DNA of 64,000 nucleotides. Origin: Pomphorhynchus laevis. Taxonomy: Eukaryota > Acanthocephala > Palaeacanthocephala > Echinorhynchida > Pomphorhynchidae. The notes under the pieces were generated by a model. That model was given only the letters and a program-made list of their open reading frames with translations. It was not told where the DNA came from and searched no databases. Where the stretch lies: NCBI GenBank assembly GCA_012934845.2, contig WNNJ02001979.1:1-64000 (forward strand), read 5' to 3'. Of the stretch, positions 49,301 through 57,727 are shown one piece after another; the stretch's first letter is position 1; every line of letters starts with the position of its first letter. The translations under genes were made by a program, and so were the position numbers.

Positions 49301-51267
49301 CGATGGGGAGCCGACAGCGATGAGACGAAAGGTAACGAGAAGAAGGCGGAGTTTGATGCGGATGTAAATGGTGGGCCAGGAGAGTTGGGCAAAATATGTG
49401 GATGTGTGGTCGAAGCGACGGAGACGAAAGAGCACTCGAACGGCGGTGTTGATTATTCGTTGTAGGGGTAGGATGATGGATTTTGGAGAATTGGCGAAAA
49501 GGCTAAGACAGTAATCGATTTTAGGGAAAAGAAGCGATGAAAGAAGAGACATACAAGAACGGAAGTCGATAAGGGGGCGGATACGGCGGATGTCACGGAG
49601 AATTAAGTTAGACGAGCGGACCTTGTCACGGACGAAGGGTTTAAGGGAAAGGTGATCATCGAAATGGAAGCCTAAGAAATTTATCACCATTTGGACCCTA
49701 CCATTTTAATAAAAGAATTTACAGCATAAAGATTGATGTGATCATGAGAGCCTTTACCAACATAAAGATTGCAGTCATACGGTAAGTGAATCCCCCACAT
49801 ACTGTTCAGCAAAGCTAAAGTTCATCCATTCGTTTTTAATTAAAACTAGAATTACATCGTCGGTTAGGAATTAATATTTATCGAATATTAGCTTCACTCA
49901 TTGTTTTAATAATTGATGTGGTAAAGTCAAGCAGAATTCTGTTTATCAAAATTTTTGATATTATCGTTTTAATATTTTTCCTGGAGGTGTTAGTGACTAT
50001 TTAAAATTCGAATTCTATTTGAATAATTACAATAATTATATAATTTAAAATAATAAATTATATTGTTCAGTGCGTTTAAACATCGAGAGGAATAGAAAAA
50101 ATATTGTTCAAATTTTCGATTATTGCAATAGTCCTTTTTTCAAGTGGATAGTAATAAAGACATATGGAAGTTTGTTATCTCTACAAGCACACGTCAAATC
50201 AGTAGAGTTTTCATCCTTGGTCTCTTCCGTTTTTATTGTATAAATACATCATTTTTTAAATAGTTGATAATGATCTATTATTGATAAAGAATTATTGCAG
50301 CTGGATCAATGAAAAGAGGAATTTTTTATTGATATTTCGCTAACCTCTGTTAGTATATTCAGAAAATTACCTGAAGTAAGTTTTTGAAGATGCTAACAGA
50401 AGTTAGTGAAATATCAAATAAAATTCCTCTTTTCTTTGATCCAGCTCCAATAATTCTTTATTTATATTTATATAACAGTAGATTTATAATTAAAATTTAA
50501 ATTAAATTCATTTTTATGAATTGACAATAAATACTAAAGATTCTAACAGAGATTACTAACCTCTGAAGATGACTAACCTTTGAAGATAACTAACATCTGA
50601 AGATGACTAACCTCTGAAGATGACGAACCTCTGAAGATGACGAACCTCTGAAGATAACTAACCTCTGAAGATGACTAACCTCTAAAGTTGACTAACCTCT
50701 GAAGATGCTAACAGAGGTTAGCGAAATATCAATAAAAAATTTCCTCTTTTCTTTGATCCAGCTCCAATAATTCGTTATTAAAAGACTATTGCAATAGTCG
50801 AAAATTTGTGAACAAAAATGTCTTTTTCTATTCCTCTCTATGTTTAAACGCTCTGAACAATTGGATAGCACATCGAACGTATCATTGGACAATAAATTAT
50901 TTAAACAATAAATTATTTAACTTGTGAAATATGATTAAATTAATAAATATAATATAAGGATTAAGATATTAGTGATTGAATTAATCAATATAATCAATAT
51001 ATATTAATAAATAATATGATAAAATTAATAAATAAATATTAGGATTAAAATTTGCTATCGGTGATCATATCTTTAAATTCCTATAGGTTATAAATTTTAA
51101 TTATAAAGATTAAAATATTAACTAATATTTTAATATTAAATATTTTACACAAAAATAAAAAACGCTAGGAACATCAATTTTACTTCTGCAGATGTTCTAA
51201 CGTCGTCATTTGAAGATTGCAGAGAGCTTAATAGTGCAACCACATTATCCACCAAAGTATTGCTCAT
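28206..51267 (-). CDS. IPO5: Importin-5 (RanBP5, karyopherin beta-3), complete, 17 coding exons
   Basis: Nuclear import receptor of the importin-beta family; HEAT repeats bind cargo such as ribosomal proteins and histones, and RanGTP releases them in the nucleus. All 17 coding exons join in phase to 1,102 codons plus stop (human IPO5 is about 1,097 residues) and are co-linear with it: VAVLLRRNL near the N-terminus, the acidic loop DEDDDD in the RanGTP-binding half, [111 protein letters not shown]. Start ATG at 51,267 is in the first exon with helical HEAT text following; a 16-bp leader follows an acceptor, implying an upstream untranslated exon. Intact, so probably functional. Seven introns are 45-53 bp, nine are 0.9-3.8 kb and full of repeats. 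One intron is GC-AG. Confidence 0.95.
28830..29780 (-). mobile_element. Penelope-like element, GIY-YIG endonuclease end
   Basis: Minus strand: [15 protein letters not shown] then [18 protein letters not shown], the GIY-YIG nuclease signature in its Penelope form (IYxxxCxxC...YVGQT). Upstream lies a cysteine/glycine-rich linker (about 29,500-29,718). Downstream, 28,902-28,876 carries CTAAAGAA, a GACC/GGTC stem and GAAAT. The fragment is bounded by a ~30-bp inverted repeat (GGGAAGTAGAGCGTTTATTT at 28,848 and its complement near 29,752-29,776). Broken by stops; no RT domain. Confidence 0.75.
29885..29960 (+). mobile_element. Second Penelope-type 3' end
   Basis: CTGAAGAT at 29,890, a GACG...CGTC stem (29,898-29,916) and GAAATATT, followed by ATCAAATAAATATTCC. 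Same architecture as the 8.7, 15.2, 28.9, 30.8 and 50.7 kb blocks. Confidence 0.55.
30308..30541 (-). CDS. IPO5: IPO5 exon 16 (residues 989-1066)
   Basis: 234 bp. [16 protein letters not shown] and [13 protein letters not shown] match LPHWLSWLPLHEDKEE and HPIVLGPNNTNLP. Confidence 0.96.
30770..30875 (+). mobile_element. Penelope-type 3' end, CTGAAGATGTTAAC family
   Basis: CTGAAGATGTTAAC-AAAG-GTTAGC-GAAAT at 30,781-30,807, then TTCTTTGATTCAGCTCCAAT. Same family as 15,154-15,230 and 50,380-50,470. Lies in IPO5 intron 15. Confidence 0.6.
30876..31443. other. IPO5 intron 15 remainder
   Basis: AT-rich, no coding motif. Confidence 0.5.
31444..31659 (-). CDS. IPO5: IPO5 exon 15 (residues 917-988)
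   Basis: 216 bp. [20 protein letters not shown] and [14 protein letters not shown] match VRQAAAYGLGVMAQYGGDNY and NATENCISAVGKIM. Confidence 0.96.
32395..32560. repeat. Dispersed ~150-bp repeat, copy 1
   Basis: Begins TTATTTGATCTGCCCAATCA and contains the palindrome CATAATTCGCGAATTATG. Almost identical to 36,120-36,270, in the same orientation, in another IPO5 intron. Confidence 0.85.
33179..33448 (-). CDS. IPO5: IPO5 exon 14 (residues 827-916)
   Basis: 270 bp. [17 protein letters not shown] and [12 protein letters not shown] match DRQWGLCIFDDVIEHCS and SFKYAEYFLRPM. Donor GTGAGT. The three bases before the donor (GAG) finish DPEPE. Confidence 0.96.
33684..33866 (+). mobile_element. RT-linked nuclease family, C-terminal fragment
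   Basis: [20 protein letters not shown] then [19 protein letters not shown], one open frame of about 58 codons. In the family the text is F(T/V)PxVxSTxGGMGxEAxxFxKRLA. Antisense to IPO5 inside intron 13. Confidence 0.65.
34786..35460. repeat. 116-121-bp minisatellite, six units
   Basis: Units start near 34,786, 34,902, 35,018, 35,134, 35,251 and 35,372. Each holds an internal palindrome (TTCTACAAAATTTTAATTTT with its complement) and GGATTTGCAAGAAT. Units 1 and 3 have ATAGGG, units 2 and 4 ATGGGG at the same place, hinting at a dimeric growth step; units 5-6 have ATAGGG plus small indels. Lies in IPO5 intron 13. Confidence 0.93.
35661..35798 (-). CDS. IPO5: IPO5 exon 13 (residues 781-826)
   Basis: 138 bp. 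Ends in an acidic tract (NDDSSEDED) as the corresponding human region does. Donor GTAAGC. Confidence 0.88.
35848..36017 (-). CDS. IPO5: IPO5 exon 12 (residues 724-780)
   Basis: 170 bp. [15 protein letters not shown] and [20 protein letters not shown] match VRVAAAESMPLLLEC and [20 protein letters not shown]. Followed by a 49-bp intron. Confidence 0.95.
36120..36270. repeat. Dispersed ~150-bp repeat, copy 2
   Basis: Shares TTCAACAAAGTCAGACTAAG and GTCGAAAATCC with copy 1; a change in the palindrome (GAATTGTG) breaks its symmetry. Probably a short non-autonomous element. Confidence 0.85.
36930..37575 (+). mobile_element. Penelope-like 3'-tail fragments
   Basis: 37,335-37,575 follows the 26.0-26.2 kb tail (TTTTATGGATGGATAATAAA, GTCATTAGCATTTATATGG, CGCTGCTATG, ATCGTCTGTTATATATTAG) with drift and an internal insertion. 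36,950-37,035 is a shorter relative (GGAACCGAAACCTG...). Located in IPO5 intron 11. Confidence 0.6.
38083..38600 (-). mobile_element. Non-LTR retrotransposon C-terminal fragment
   Basis: Minus strand [20 protein letters not shown] then [13 protein letters not shown] resembles the (Y)GSEVWALTxKDLxKLDxxQLRxLKxILGLP segment past the RT domain of several LINE clades. The later open frame carries [10 protein letters not shown] and [19 protein letters not shown], in the position of the C-terminal zinc knuckle (CxC...H...C). Degraded; no RT core. Confidence 0.55.
38696..38852 (-). CDS. IPO5: IPO5 exon 11 (residues 672-724)
   Basis: 157 bp. [20 protein letters not shown] and [12 protein letters not shown] match QSFGIKTAGLEEK..ACQML and LMVPLLKFYFHD. 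Confidence 0.95.
38901..39098 (-). CDS. IPO5: IPO5 exon 10 (residues 606-671)
   Basis: 198 bp. [20 protein letters not shown] matches [20 protein letters not shown]; ends [11 protein letters not shown], like DGWEFVNLGDQ. Followed by a 48-bp intron. Confidence 0.95.
39150..39230 (-). CDS. IPO5: IPO5 exon 9 (residues 579-605)
   Basis: 81 bp, phase 0 at both ends. [20 protein letters not shown] corresponds to the MQDASDVMQLLLKTQTDF segment. Followed by a 51-bp intron. Confidence 0.9.
39231..41055. other. IPO5 intron 8
   Basis: Extremely AT-rich, with TATAATATTAATA runs at 40,310-40,420 and 40,740-40,930. No coding or element motif seen. Confidence 0.55.
41056..41173 (-). CDS. IPO5: IPO5 exon 8 (residues 539-578)
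   Basis: 118 bp. [20 protein letters not shown] matches [20 protein letters not shown]. Donor GTAACT. Confidence 0.94.
41221..41321 (-). CDS. IPO5: IPO5 exon 7 (residues 506-539)
   Basis: 101 bp. [20 protein letters not shown] matches LVLEQVVTSIASVADTAEE; PYYE matches PYYD. Followed by a 47-bp intron. Confidence 0.94.
41322..42373. other. IPO5 intron 6
   Basis: Contains two loosely repeated blocks (TGTACACTTCAAC near 41,489 and 41,665; ATTGTACCATATATTATA near 41,587 and 41,783) about 180-195 bp apart. Otherwise AT-rich and featureless. Confidence 0.5.
42374..43111 (-). CDS. IPO5: IPO5 exon 6 (residues 260-505)
   Basis: Largest exon, 246 codons. Contains the acidic loop ([14 protein letters not shown]), the SALD-like [44 protein letters not shown] and [18 protein letters not shown]. 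Upstream of the first in-frame ATG the exon continues 28 codons to its acceptor at 43,112. Confidence 0.96.
43695..43720. repeat. Small hairpin in IPO5 intron 5
   Basis: TGTCGAGT, eight-base centre, ACTCGACA. The TTTTTTGT/CGAGTTTTA words also occur after the 8.74-kb Penelope end, so it may be Penelope-derived. Confidence 0.6.
44085..44480 (-). mobile_element. Penelope-like protein, N-terminal fragment
   Basis: Minus strand: [60 protein letters not shown]. Closest relative here is 8262-8690. One open frame of 90 codons, cut off before the RT domain; oriented with IPO5 in intron 5. Confidence 0.7.
44646..45381. repeat. Tandem duplication, two ~355-bp copies, period 379 bp
   Basis: Copies begin TACTAAATGGTGTTGCTTGA at 44,646 and 45,025 and are nearly identical through ACGGATGTGCTGAGTAGACA. 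GC-richer than the intron. Part of the unit resembles 24.2-24.3 kb on the other strand. Confidence 0.9.
45351..45418. repeat. 31-bp perfect inverted repeat closing the tandem duplication
   Basis: ACGGATGTGCTGAGTAGACA... at 45,351-45,381 is followed, after a six-base loop, by its exact complement at 45,388-45,418. It looks like a fold-back end of the second copy. Confidence 0.93.
45525..45852 (-). CDS. IPO5: IPO5 exon 5 (residues 150-259)
   Basis: 328 bp. Begins [17 protein letters not shown], like NVPGIFGNQQQHYLEII; ends [12 protein letters not shown], like VPKYLRPHLEAT. The ATG at 45,872 is inside the preceding intron and is not a start. Confidence 0.93.
45898..45994 (-). CDS. IPO5: IPO5 exon 4 (residues 118-150)
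   Basis: 97 bp. [16 protein letters not shown] matches NQWPEFLNFLFNC. Donor GTATGC opens a 45-bp intron. Confidence 0.92.
45995..47066. other. IPO5 intron 3 (GC-AG)
   Basis: AT-rich with no element recognised. Donor GCAAGT and acceptor TTTTAG. Confidence 0.7.
47067..47253 (-). CDS. IPO5: IPO5 exon 3 (residues 56-118)
   Basis: 187 bp. [15 protein letters not shown] and [14 protein letters not shown] match AAVLLRRLLS and MRKKVCDIAAEL of human IPO5. Ends at a GC donor (GCAAGT at 47,066-47,061); only this donor keeps the phase into the next exon. Confidence 0.92.
47307..47387 (-). CDS. IPO5: IPO5 exon 2 (residues 29-55)
   Basis: 81 bp, both ends in phase 0. Encodes [16 protein letters not shown]. 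Donor GTATGT; a 53-bp intron follows. Confidence 0.9.
47511..47760. repeat. Direct repeat, two ~120-bp copies, period 130 bp
   Basis: Copies begin ATGAATGATACTAAAAGC at 47,511 and 47,641 and share AACAGCTCAATAATCGAAGA. Several point differences. Lies in IPO5 intron 1. Confidence 0.85.
49008..49690 (-). mobile_element. CR1/L2-like LINE, 5'-truncated copy A
   Basis: 204-codon open frame: [78 protein letters not shown]. This is the region after the RT core to the C-terminus, same family as the 54.8-59.1 kb copy. The 3' end (TGGCAAATGCG, then TTTTTTTTT on the minus strand) marks an insertion end near 49,008. Lies in IPO5 intron 1, same orientation as the gene. Confidence 0.85.
50068..50875. repeat. 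Imperfect palindrome built from Penelope-type 3' ends, with an 18-bp satellite
   Basis: 50,068-50,140 (GTTTAAACATCGAGAGGAAT, GATTATTGCAATAGTC) is the inverse of 50,785-50,865, and 50,281-50,345 the inverse of 50,700-50,778. Inside are three CTGAAGAT-stem-GAAA blocks and, from about 50,554 to 50,712, roughly nine tandem units of TCTGAAGATGACTAACC, which echo the first half of that block. Confidence 0.8.
51184..51267 (-). CDS. IPO5: IPO5 exon 1 (residues 1-28)
   Basis: ATG at 51,267-51,265; [20 protein letters not shown] then a donor GTAAAA. The reading frame opens 16 bases upstream at an acceptor (TTTACAG, exon edge 51,283). Confidence 0.88.
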
Positions 51268-51539
51268 TGTATTGGCAGCGTATCTGTAAACGAAGTAAAA
51301 ACAAGAAAGTAAACTTATATGTATGTAAACTTATATGATGAAAGACAAATTTACAAATCAGTTTTATAAGCAAAAACTTATCTAAAACAATTCAAAAACT
51401 TGCATCAAAACATGATTTGATTCAAAAATATTAACCCTTAAAACACTCGCAGGTGATTCATTTATGTCGTAAAGAAATTAAAAGGTTAACTATATCTACT
51501 CAAACACATTTTTTAAATACATGCCAAAACCAAAAGGTT

Positions 51540-52080
51540 ATTTAGACAGTCCAAAAAAGAAAAAAAGCAAATAGTCAATCAACTGAGCTAAATAGAATAG
51601 TTCAGCAGAGGTGCTGAATGGCGGCATCGTTCACGTATCCATTTGCAGAATCGTGATTTAACGTGATCAAGCTGGGGACAGCAACAATTTCCTCGGGAAG
51701 CGAATTCCACATGTTAATTCCCCTCCTCGACAATCTAAATATTTTCGGTAGTCTGCCAAACCGAGATTTATACAAAACTATACTATGTCACGGAAGCCTA
51801 CCCAACTAGTAATTACATGTTAGGGTAACCCACTACACTATTCGACATATGTCATAGACAAAACATTTCCAAAACTATGAACCTCTCACGTACCGACAAC
51901 ATTACAATACGACTACGACGTGCATGATAATCACTACCACCTAAACCAATACACAGCCTAGAACCCCGCCTAAGAATAGACTTTAAGTCAAAAATTTCTC
52001 GCTTGGGGACAGGAAAACAAGCGTGAATGTGGTATCCCTCGTGAAGCCAAACGAGGTTAAACAATGTGGTAAAGAAAAGG
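51540..52080 (-). mobile_element. CR1-like LINE, C-terminal fragment
   Basis: Minus strand FRLSRRGINMWNSLPEEIVA then VPSLITLNHD is the C-terminal motif (FxxRxxxxWNSLPxxVVxAxSxxxFK) of CR1/Jockey-type LINEs. The text above it (DLKSILRRGSRLCI) is probably the preceding segment. It begins about 260 bp upstream of the IPO5 start exon. Confidence 0.65.
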
Positions 52081-52084
52081 GATA

Positions 52085-54720
52085 TCAATGAGCATATGGA
52101 TTTAAGTATGGGGTAGGCATGGGAATAGCAAGTGAGGTTTTGTTGAGCAAGACGAAGAAACAGATGAGACTTCGGCAGGTGAAACACGGATAAGATGAAA
52201 AAGTTCCGGGAGGAAGATGCCATGCGCGAAAGTGCGGGATGGGATGGAGACGGGGTGTGAGAGAGAGCAACGTCGATACTTTGGTCTGGAGAAATGACGA
52301 ATAATCATGGGGATTGATGTTGCAAAACGAAGAGGAGCGAGCGAGGATTGAGTTAAAAGTATGACAGAGAGACTAAGAGTTAAATGAAGTGACGATGTTA
52401 TGTTTCCATAAGAAGTTGCATTTGGTAAGTAGTAGATTGAGATGAGATCGACGAAGAGCAAGATAGGGATCACGGAAATACCTAGTGAGCAAGTGAATAT
52501 CACGTCTGAAAGATCAGTAATAGACTCAGAAAGCACGACGGAGTCGACGCTTTGAGAGTAAGCATTGGATGTCAAACACTGGGGCACGGTGCAAGCGACG
52601 GTGAGGGTGAAGCTTGAAATGTAAAAGAAGATTGAAAGTGAATGTGTTCAGAGTCGAAAATAAAGGCCAGATCGTGAGGATAAAATGATATTAATGAGAG
52701 AGGATAGATAAGATTTGAGTAAGGCAGAGCGGAGAAGAGGGAGATCAACATTTTACCAGGGCGACGTAGGACGATACGTGTGTGAGGCGGGGTGTGGTTG
52801 GAAGTGAGACAAAGGGTGACGAGAAAGTGATCGGGAAGACAGAATCAGAGATTGACAGTGATGTGTAGGCAAGAAAACGATCGGGAACAGCGATAATGTC
52901 GAGTGTCACTACCAGGGGTATGTGTGAGGGGCAGTGTAGGTGAGTGTGTAGTCATAGTTTGATAGAATGTTGATGAACCGGATGGAGTCGTTGGAAGAGG
53001 AGCGGTCGAGGCGGACGTCGAAGTCGCTAAGACAGAGTGAATAGGAGGACAAAGAACAGTTGGACATGAGGTCAGTGAGTTCGGTAAAATAATAAGATGA
53101 TAGGAGCTTATGAATCAGGATAGTATACAATGGCGATATCCAGGGAGATTATGCTAGAATAACGACAAGTGAGCAATTCAAAATATCACGAACTGAAATA
53201 GAAGTGATTTTGCAAAGAAACACTCGGGCGAATGCGACAAGGCCGCCATGATTAGAGAATTTAGAAGTGGATGAGCTAGGGAGCGAGCGGATTCGACTAG
53301 TGAGCAACCGGCAGAGAGCAGACGGCGAATGAAGAGGTCATCGGAATCAGTGACAGGATTCGGTAAGGTAGAAGTAATCGATACATTGCTTGGTGAAGAG
53401 GTTGATGTTGATATCGGATTTATGAAGAATAGATCTAATGTTGAGGATGCCGAGGCGGAAATCGTGTGTGATGGTGATTGGGGCTAGCGGAGAAGATATA
53501 GGGGAAATGGAGCGCCATCGAATTTTGGGGCAAATGTGGACAGCTTGAAAATTTCCGTCGATGTTTCGGAGTGAGAGGAATGTTTTGCCGTTTTCCTCGA
53601 GACGGCATTTTCCGATGCGGGCAGAAGAGTTGAGCGATTTCGGAAGGGATGCGATCGGGAGAAATGCGAGTAGCTGAAGATTAGATGAGTTTAAATCGTT
53701 GGGAGAGGACAGAGGAAGCGTAAGAGCGATACTTAAATACAACTTTCATGAGAGGGGGCTGAGAAGGATTAGATTGAGAAGATTTGTTTTGGCGGATGAA
53801 TGCGACAGGAGAGATGTCGTTTAAAAAGGATGGGTTATCCGCAGGAACAAGAGATGAGAGGAGCTTGTGGAGATAAGAAAGTGAAAAGTGATACTTGTTA
53901 CCGATGACGCAATGATCGTGAGAAGGGAAGCGTTTCCTGAATGAGAACGATTGACGTGAGTCGGTGAGGTCACGGAAGACAAATAGGATATAGATAATAT
54001 AGAGGGTGGCAAGCGATGTGAGGAAAGGTTACGAGTGGAAGGATCGTGGATGTTGGTGGAGGTAATTTTGATTGATGGATGTAGGTGATTGAGAAACGAG
54101 ACAGAAGGGACGGGATGGGGATGTCGGGGAGTGAAGATGACATGGAATGGGAAGTGTATATGGTGACATGATCAGTAGTTGGATAAAAGACATCGGAAAC
54201 GACGGAGATAGTTTGAGTGGACGTGCTGGAGGTTGATATGTGCTAAAGGAGAGGTTGCGGGTTAGTAGTGTTCTTAGGTAGGTTGGACTTTGCATTATCG
54301 ATGCTAGACTGAGTGCTTTATCACAATTCATGTATTCCATGTTATTGCTTATACTCTCGTGACAAGATGCAACTCAAATTTGGATTATCCTCTAAGTTTT
54401 CCCGTGTTCCTGCAATATTTGCTATTGTTGTAGGAATATTTGCCATTGTACTAGGAATATTTGCAATTGTGGAAGGAGTAAAAATTTTATTTATACATGT
54501 GCCTTATCTTTTAAGACCTTGTTCACTCCAAACATTGAGACTGATAGAATCAGAGTTATTTCTAATTAAAATTTCAGGCATTGTCAATGATTTAGAATAA
54601 ATAATATACGTAGAGCAAAATCCACAGATGAACTTTTTATCAGTAGGCACATTTCTCAATAAGCAGAATCTGCATGAGGAGCGAATACGATGATCCAAAC
54701 ATAGCCCTCGACGTCGCATT
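52085..54720 (-). mobile_element. CR1/L2-like LINE copy B, 5' half, highly decayed
   Basis: Minus strand from the 5' side: a Cys-rich start CRFCLLRNVPTDKKFICGFC (54,719-54,504), a serine/proline-rich ORF1 region (54,340-53,820), KTFLSLRNIDGNFQAVHICP followed by LGILNIRSILHKSDININLF (start of the endonuclease, 53,742-53,347), and a segment like the pre-RT linker of copy C down to 52,102. The protein order mirrors copy C (57,728-59,080). Many frame changes; the RT core and 3' end are missing. The 3' tail of copy C abuts its 5' end near 54,800. Confidence 0.7.
54414..54480. repeat. 24-bp tandem repeat, three units
   Basis: GGAATATTTGCCATTGTACT-like units give the periodic GIFAIV text on the plus strand. 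Local slippage; I see no gene here. Confidence 0.8.
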
Positions 54721-54870
54721 CGACTTAGCGCGATACAAATTTAGGTGTCTCCGTTATTTTGATTTTGCCCATGGCTTCAGATCAATTCTATAATCATAAA
54801 ACAAATTTATTTAATGTGGCAAATGCGTACAAGCTGTACGCTTACAAGTCCACAAACAAAAATGAGAAAG

Positions 54871-56283
54871 TCAAGCAGTTAAATTGTTAAAATGGGATCG
54901 GATTTGTCGTTTGAAGCACTGCAGGGAAGTTGATTGGCGTATATGAATGGGCAGATGATTCCACGATAGAGGAGCAGCCACCAGGAAGGAGCGGAGTCCA
55001 AAGGAGGTAGAGTAGTTTGGGACATGTAAAAGAAGGGAATTACAGGAATGCAAGGAACAGTAAACAGGACAAGAATTATCAAGAAAAGGAAGGTTGAGAA
55101 ATGAAGGGGTATGAAAAGTTACAAGGCGGAAAGCAACGACAAGAATACGAATTTGAACACGACAATAAATTGTAGGCAAATCGAGAGAAGCAAGATGGTA
55201 GGATGTATGATCAAAACGACGAAGACGGAGGAGAATTCGGACAGCTGCGTTGACGATGCGTTGTAGGGGAAGAAGAGTGGATTTAGGTGAGTTGGAAAAT
55301 AGACAAAGACAATAATCGAGACTAGAAAAAAGCAGAGAAGATATGAGATTCATACAAGAGGTGAAATCGATCAATCTACGAACTTGACGGAGGTTGCGGA
55401 GTATCAAGGTAGATGAGCGTACTTTATCTCTAACGAAAGGTTTAAGTGAAAGTCGGTTGTCAAAATGGAAGCCTAGGAAAACGAGATTATCAACGATAGG
55501 AAGAATTGTAGAATTTAATGATACGGAGGGAGGTTCGAAGCCGAGGCGTCGAGGTAGGATCCACATAATTTTGGATTTATCAGGATTCAGAGAAAGACGA
55601 AGGGAAGAAATATGATTGGAAATTGAGACAAGACAGTCCGAAGCAGAAACACTAAGATCGTGAATACGATAAACGGTTGCATGAGCATAGATGAGAATAT
55701 TATCAGCATATTGTATAAAATGGAAGTTAAATTTATGAGAAATCGAAGACAAATCACAGAGAAGAAGAGAGAAAAGTATATGGCCTGATACAGAGCCTTG
55801 TGGAACACCGGACGGGATGGACGAAGGATGGGAGAGAGAAGAGTTAGAATATACGCGAAATGTACGGTTTGATAGATATGAAGAAAACCATAATACAGTG
55901 GGTAAAGAGAAGCCATAATCATGACGAAGACGATGGAAAAGAATCGAGTGATCGACGATGTCAAAAGCAGACGATAGATCAAGAGAAACTATGACACTAC
56001 ATAATTTATGATCGCGCGATATGAGTAAGTCGTTATAAACTTTAAGAAAGGCAATTTTCGATAGAGTGATTATAGCAAAAAGCAGCTTGGAAGGGAGGAA
56101 ATAAGTTGGAGGAAAAGAGATATGTATTAACTTGCTTAAGAACGCGACGCTCAAGGAGTTTAGAGAGGGTTGAGAGAAGTGAGATAGGAAGTTACGAAGA
56201 TGGTAGTGAGGAGTCAAGAGATTGCTTTTTGATGAGAAGACGAACAGTGGCGAATTTCCAGATTGAAGGAAATGTACGGCCAC
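54871..56283 (-). pseudogene. LINE copy C ORF2, RT to C-terminus in one open frame
   Basis: 470-codon frame covering most of the RT palm, thumb and C-terminal region. The first catalytic Asp block (SLDLSSAFDIVDH) is kept, the second is altered (YADN). The open frame starts after a frame change near 56,200, so the fingers region upstream (TFPSIWKFATVRLL) is in another frame. Counted as a dead retroelement gene. Confidence 0.85.
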
Positions 56284-57727
56284 GGATGGACGAGTTGAAC
56301 AATTTGGTTAGGAAGGGTAAGGTAGAGGAGCAGATATTTTTAAGCAAGTGAGTGGGAATTGGGTCAGAAGGAGAGGTTTTATTAGGTAATGACAGCAGAA
56401 CCGAAGAAACTTCATCAGACGAAACGGGAAGTAGGTGGAATAGTTTTGGGAGGGAAGTATTTAAAGAGTTGAGTGGGTACAAGGGAGCTATGGGTAGTAG
56501 GGAAACTAAATTAGATACCTTAGTTTGTAGATAAGAAGATAATTCATCAGGATTTATATTACAAGGGGTAGATGATTGTGAAAGAATTGAGTTTAAGATT
56601 TTCCAATTAGATTTATAGTTGGAAGATGACTGAAGTTGATTTCGACAAAAGAGAGTACGTTTAGTACGTATAAGAATGAAATGTGAACGGCGTAGAGAAA
56701 AGTAGGAATCACTGAGATTTGGAGTGAGTGAGTTGGGAGATCGTTTAAGAAAGCGATTATACATACTAAAGAGTGACGGAGTCGACGCTTAGAAAGACTA
56801 GTCAGAATCGAACCAGAGAGCATGGCGCAAGCGCTGAGATCGTCGAAGTCGACTAGGCAGAAGGTTATTGAGGATCGACGTAAGTTCAGAATCAAACAGA
56901 ATGCAGAGATCATCGGGAGAGAGATAGTTAAGAGGAAGTGAAAAGAGTGAATTGAGTAAGGATGCACATATAATAGGCATATCGAGAAGTTTCCAGGGTC
57001 GACTTGGTGTGGATAATGGTAAAGGCGGAGAAGGAGGATGGGGACGAGTAAGATTAAGAATGACAAGAAAATGATCGGAAAAACCAGGATCAGTAATTGA
57101 CAAGGAGGTATAGTCATTGAAGCAGTTAGGAACAGCAATGATGTCGAAAGCACCTCCGAGAATATGAGTTGGGCTTGTTGAAAGTAATTTATAGTTAAAA
57201 TCAGAAAACAGATTAGTTAAAGTTATAGAGTCAGAGTCAGACTTCGATCAAGACGAATGTTAAAGTCACCGTGAACAAAATAACGAGTATAAGACAATGA
57301 ATAAGATCTGCAAGGTCGTTAAAGAATATACGTGATGGGGCAACTGACCCTGGACGATATACAATCACAAGTTCCAGAGGGAAAGGCGTTGATAATCTGC
57401 ATATGAGTAATTCGAGCGAGATGTAACGGATGTTAACGGTAATTCTACGTAGAGACATTGGGTGACGAGCAATGGCAACAATACCGCCATGGTTAGAAGC
57501 AGTAGATGTATGAGAGGCGATTTGACGAGCTGATTCAACTAGAGAACAACCAGAGCGATATAGACGACGAATAGCAAGATCGTCGGAGTCAGAGTGCCAG
57601 GATTCGGTAATGCAGTGAATATCGATAGATAATTGATCGAAGATATCAAGGAGCAGATCGGCTTTATGAAGAATGGAGCGAGTGTTGAATATACTAAGAC
57701 AAAAAGTATGCTTAGGAGCGAGATCGA

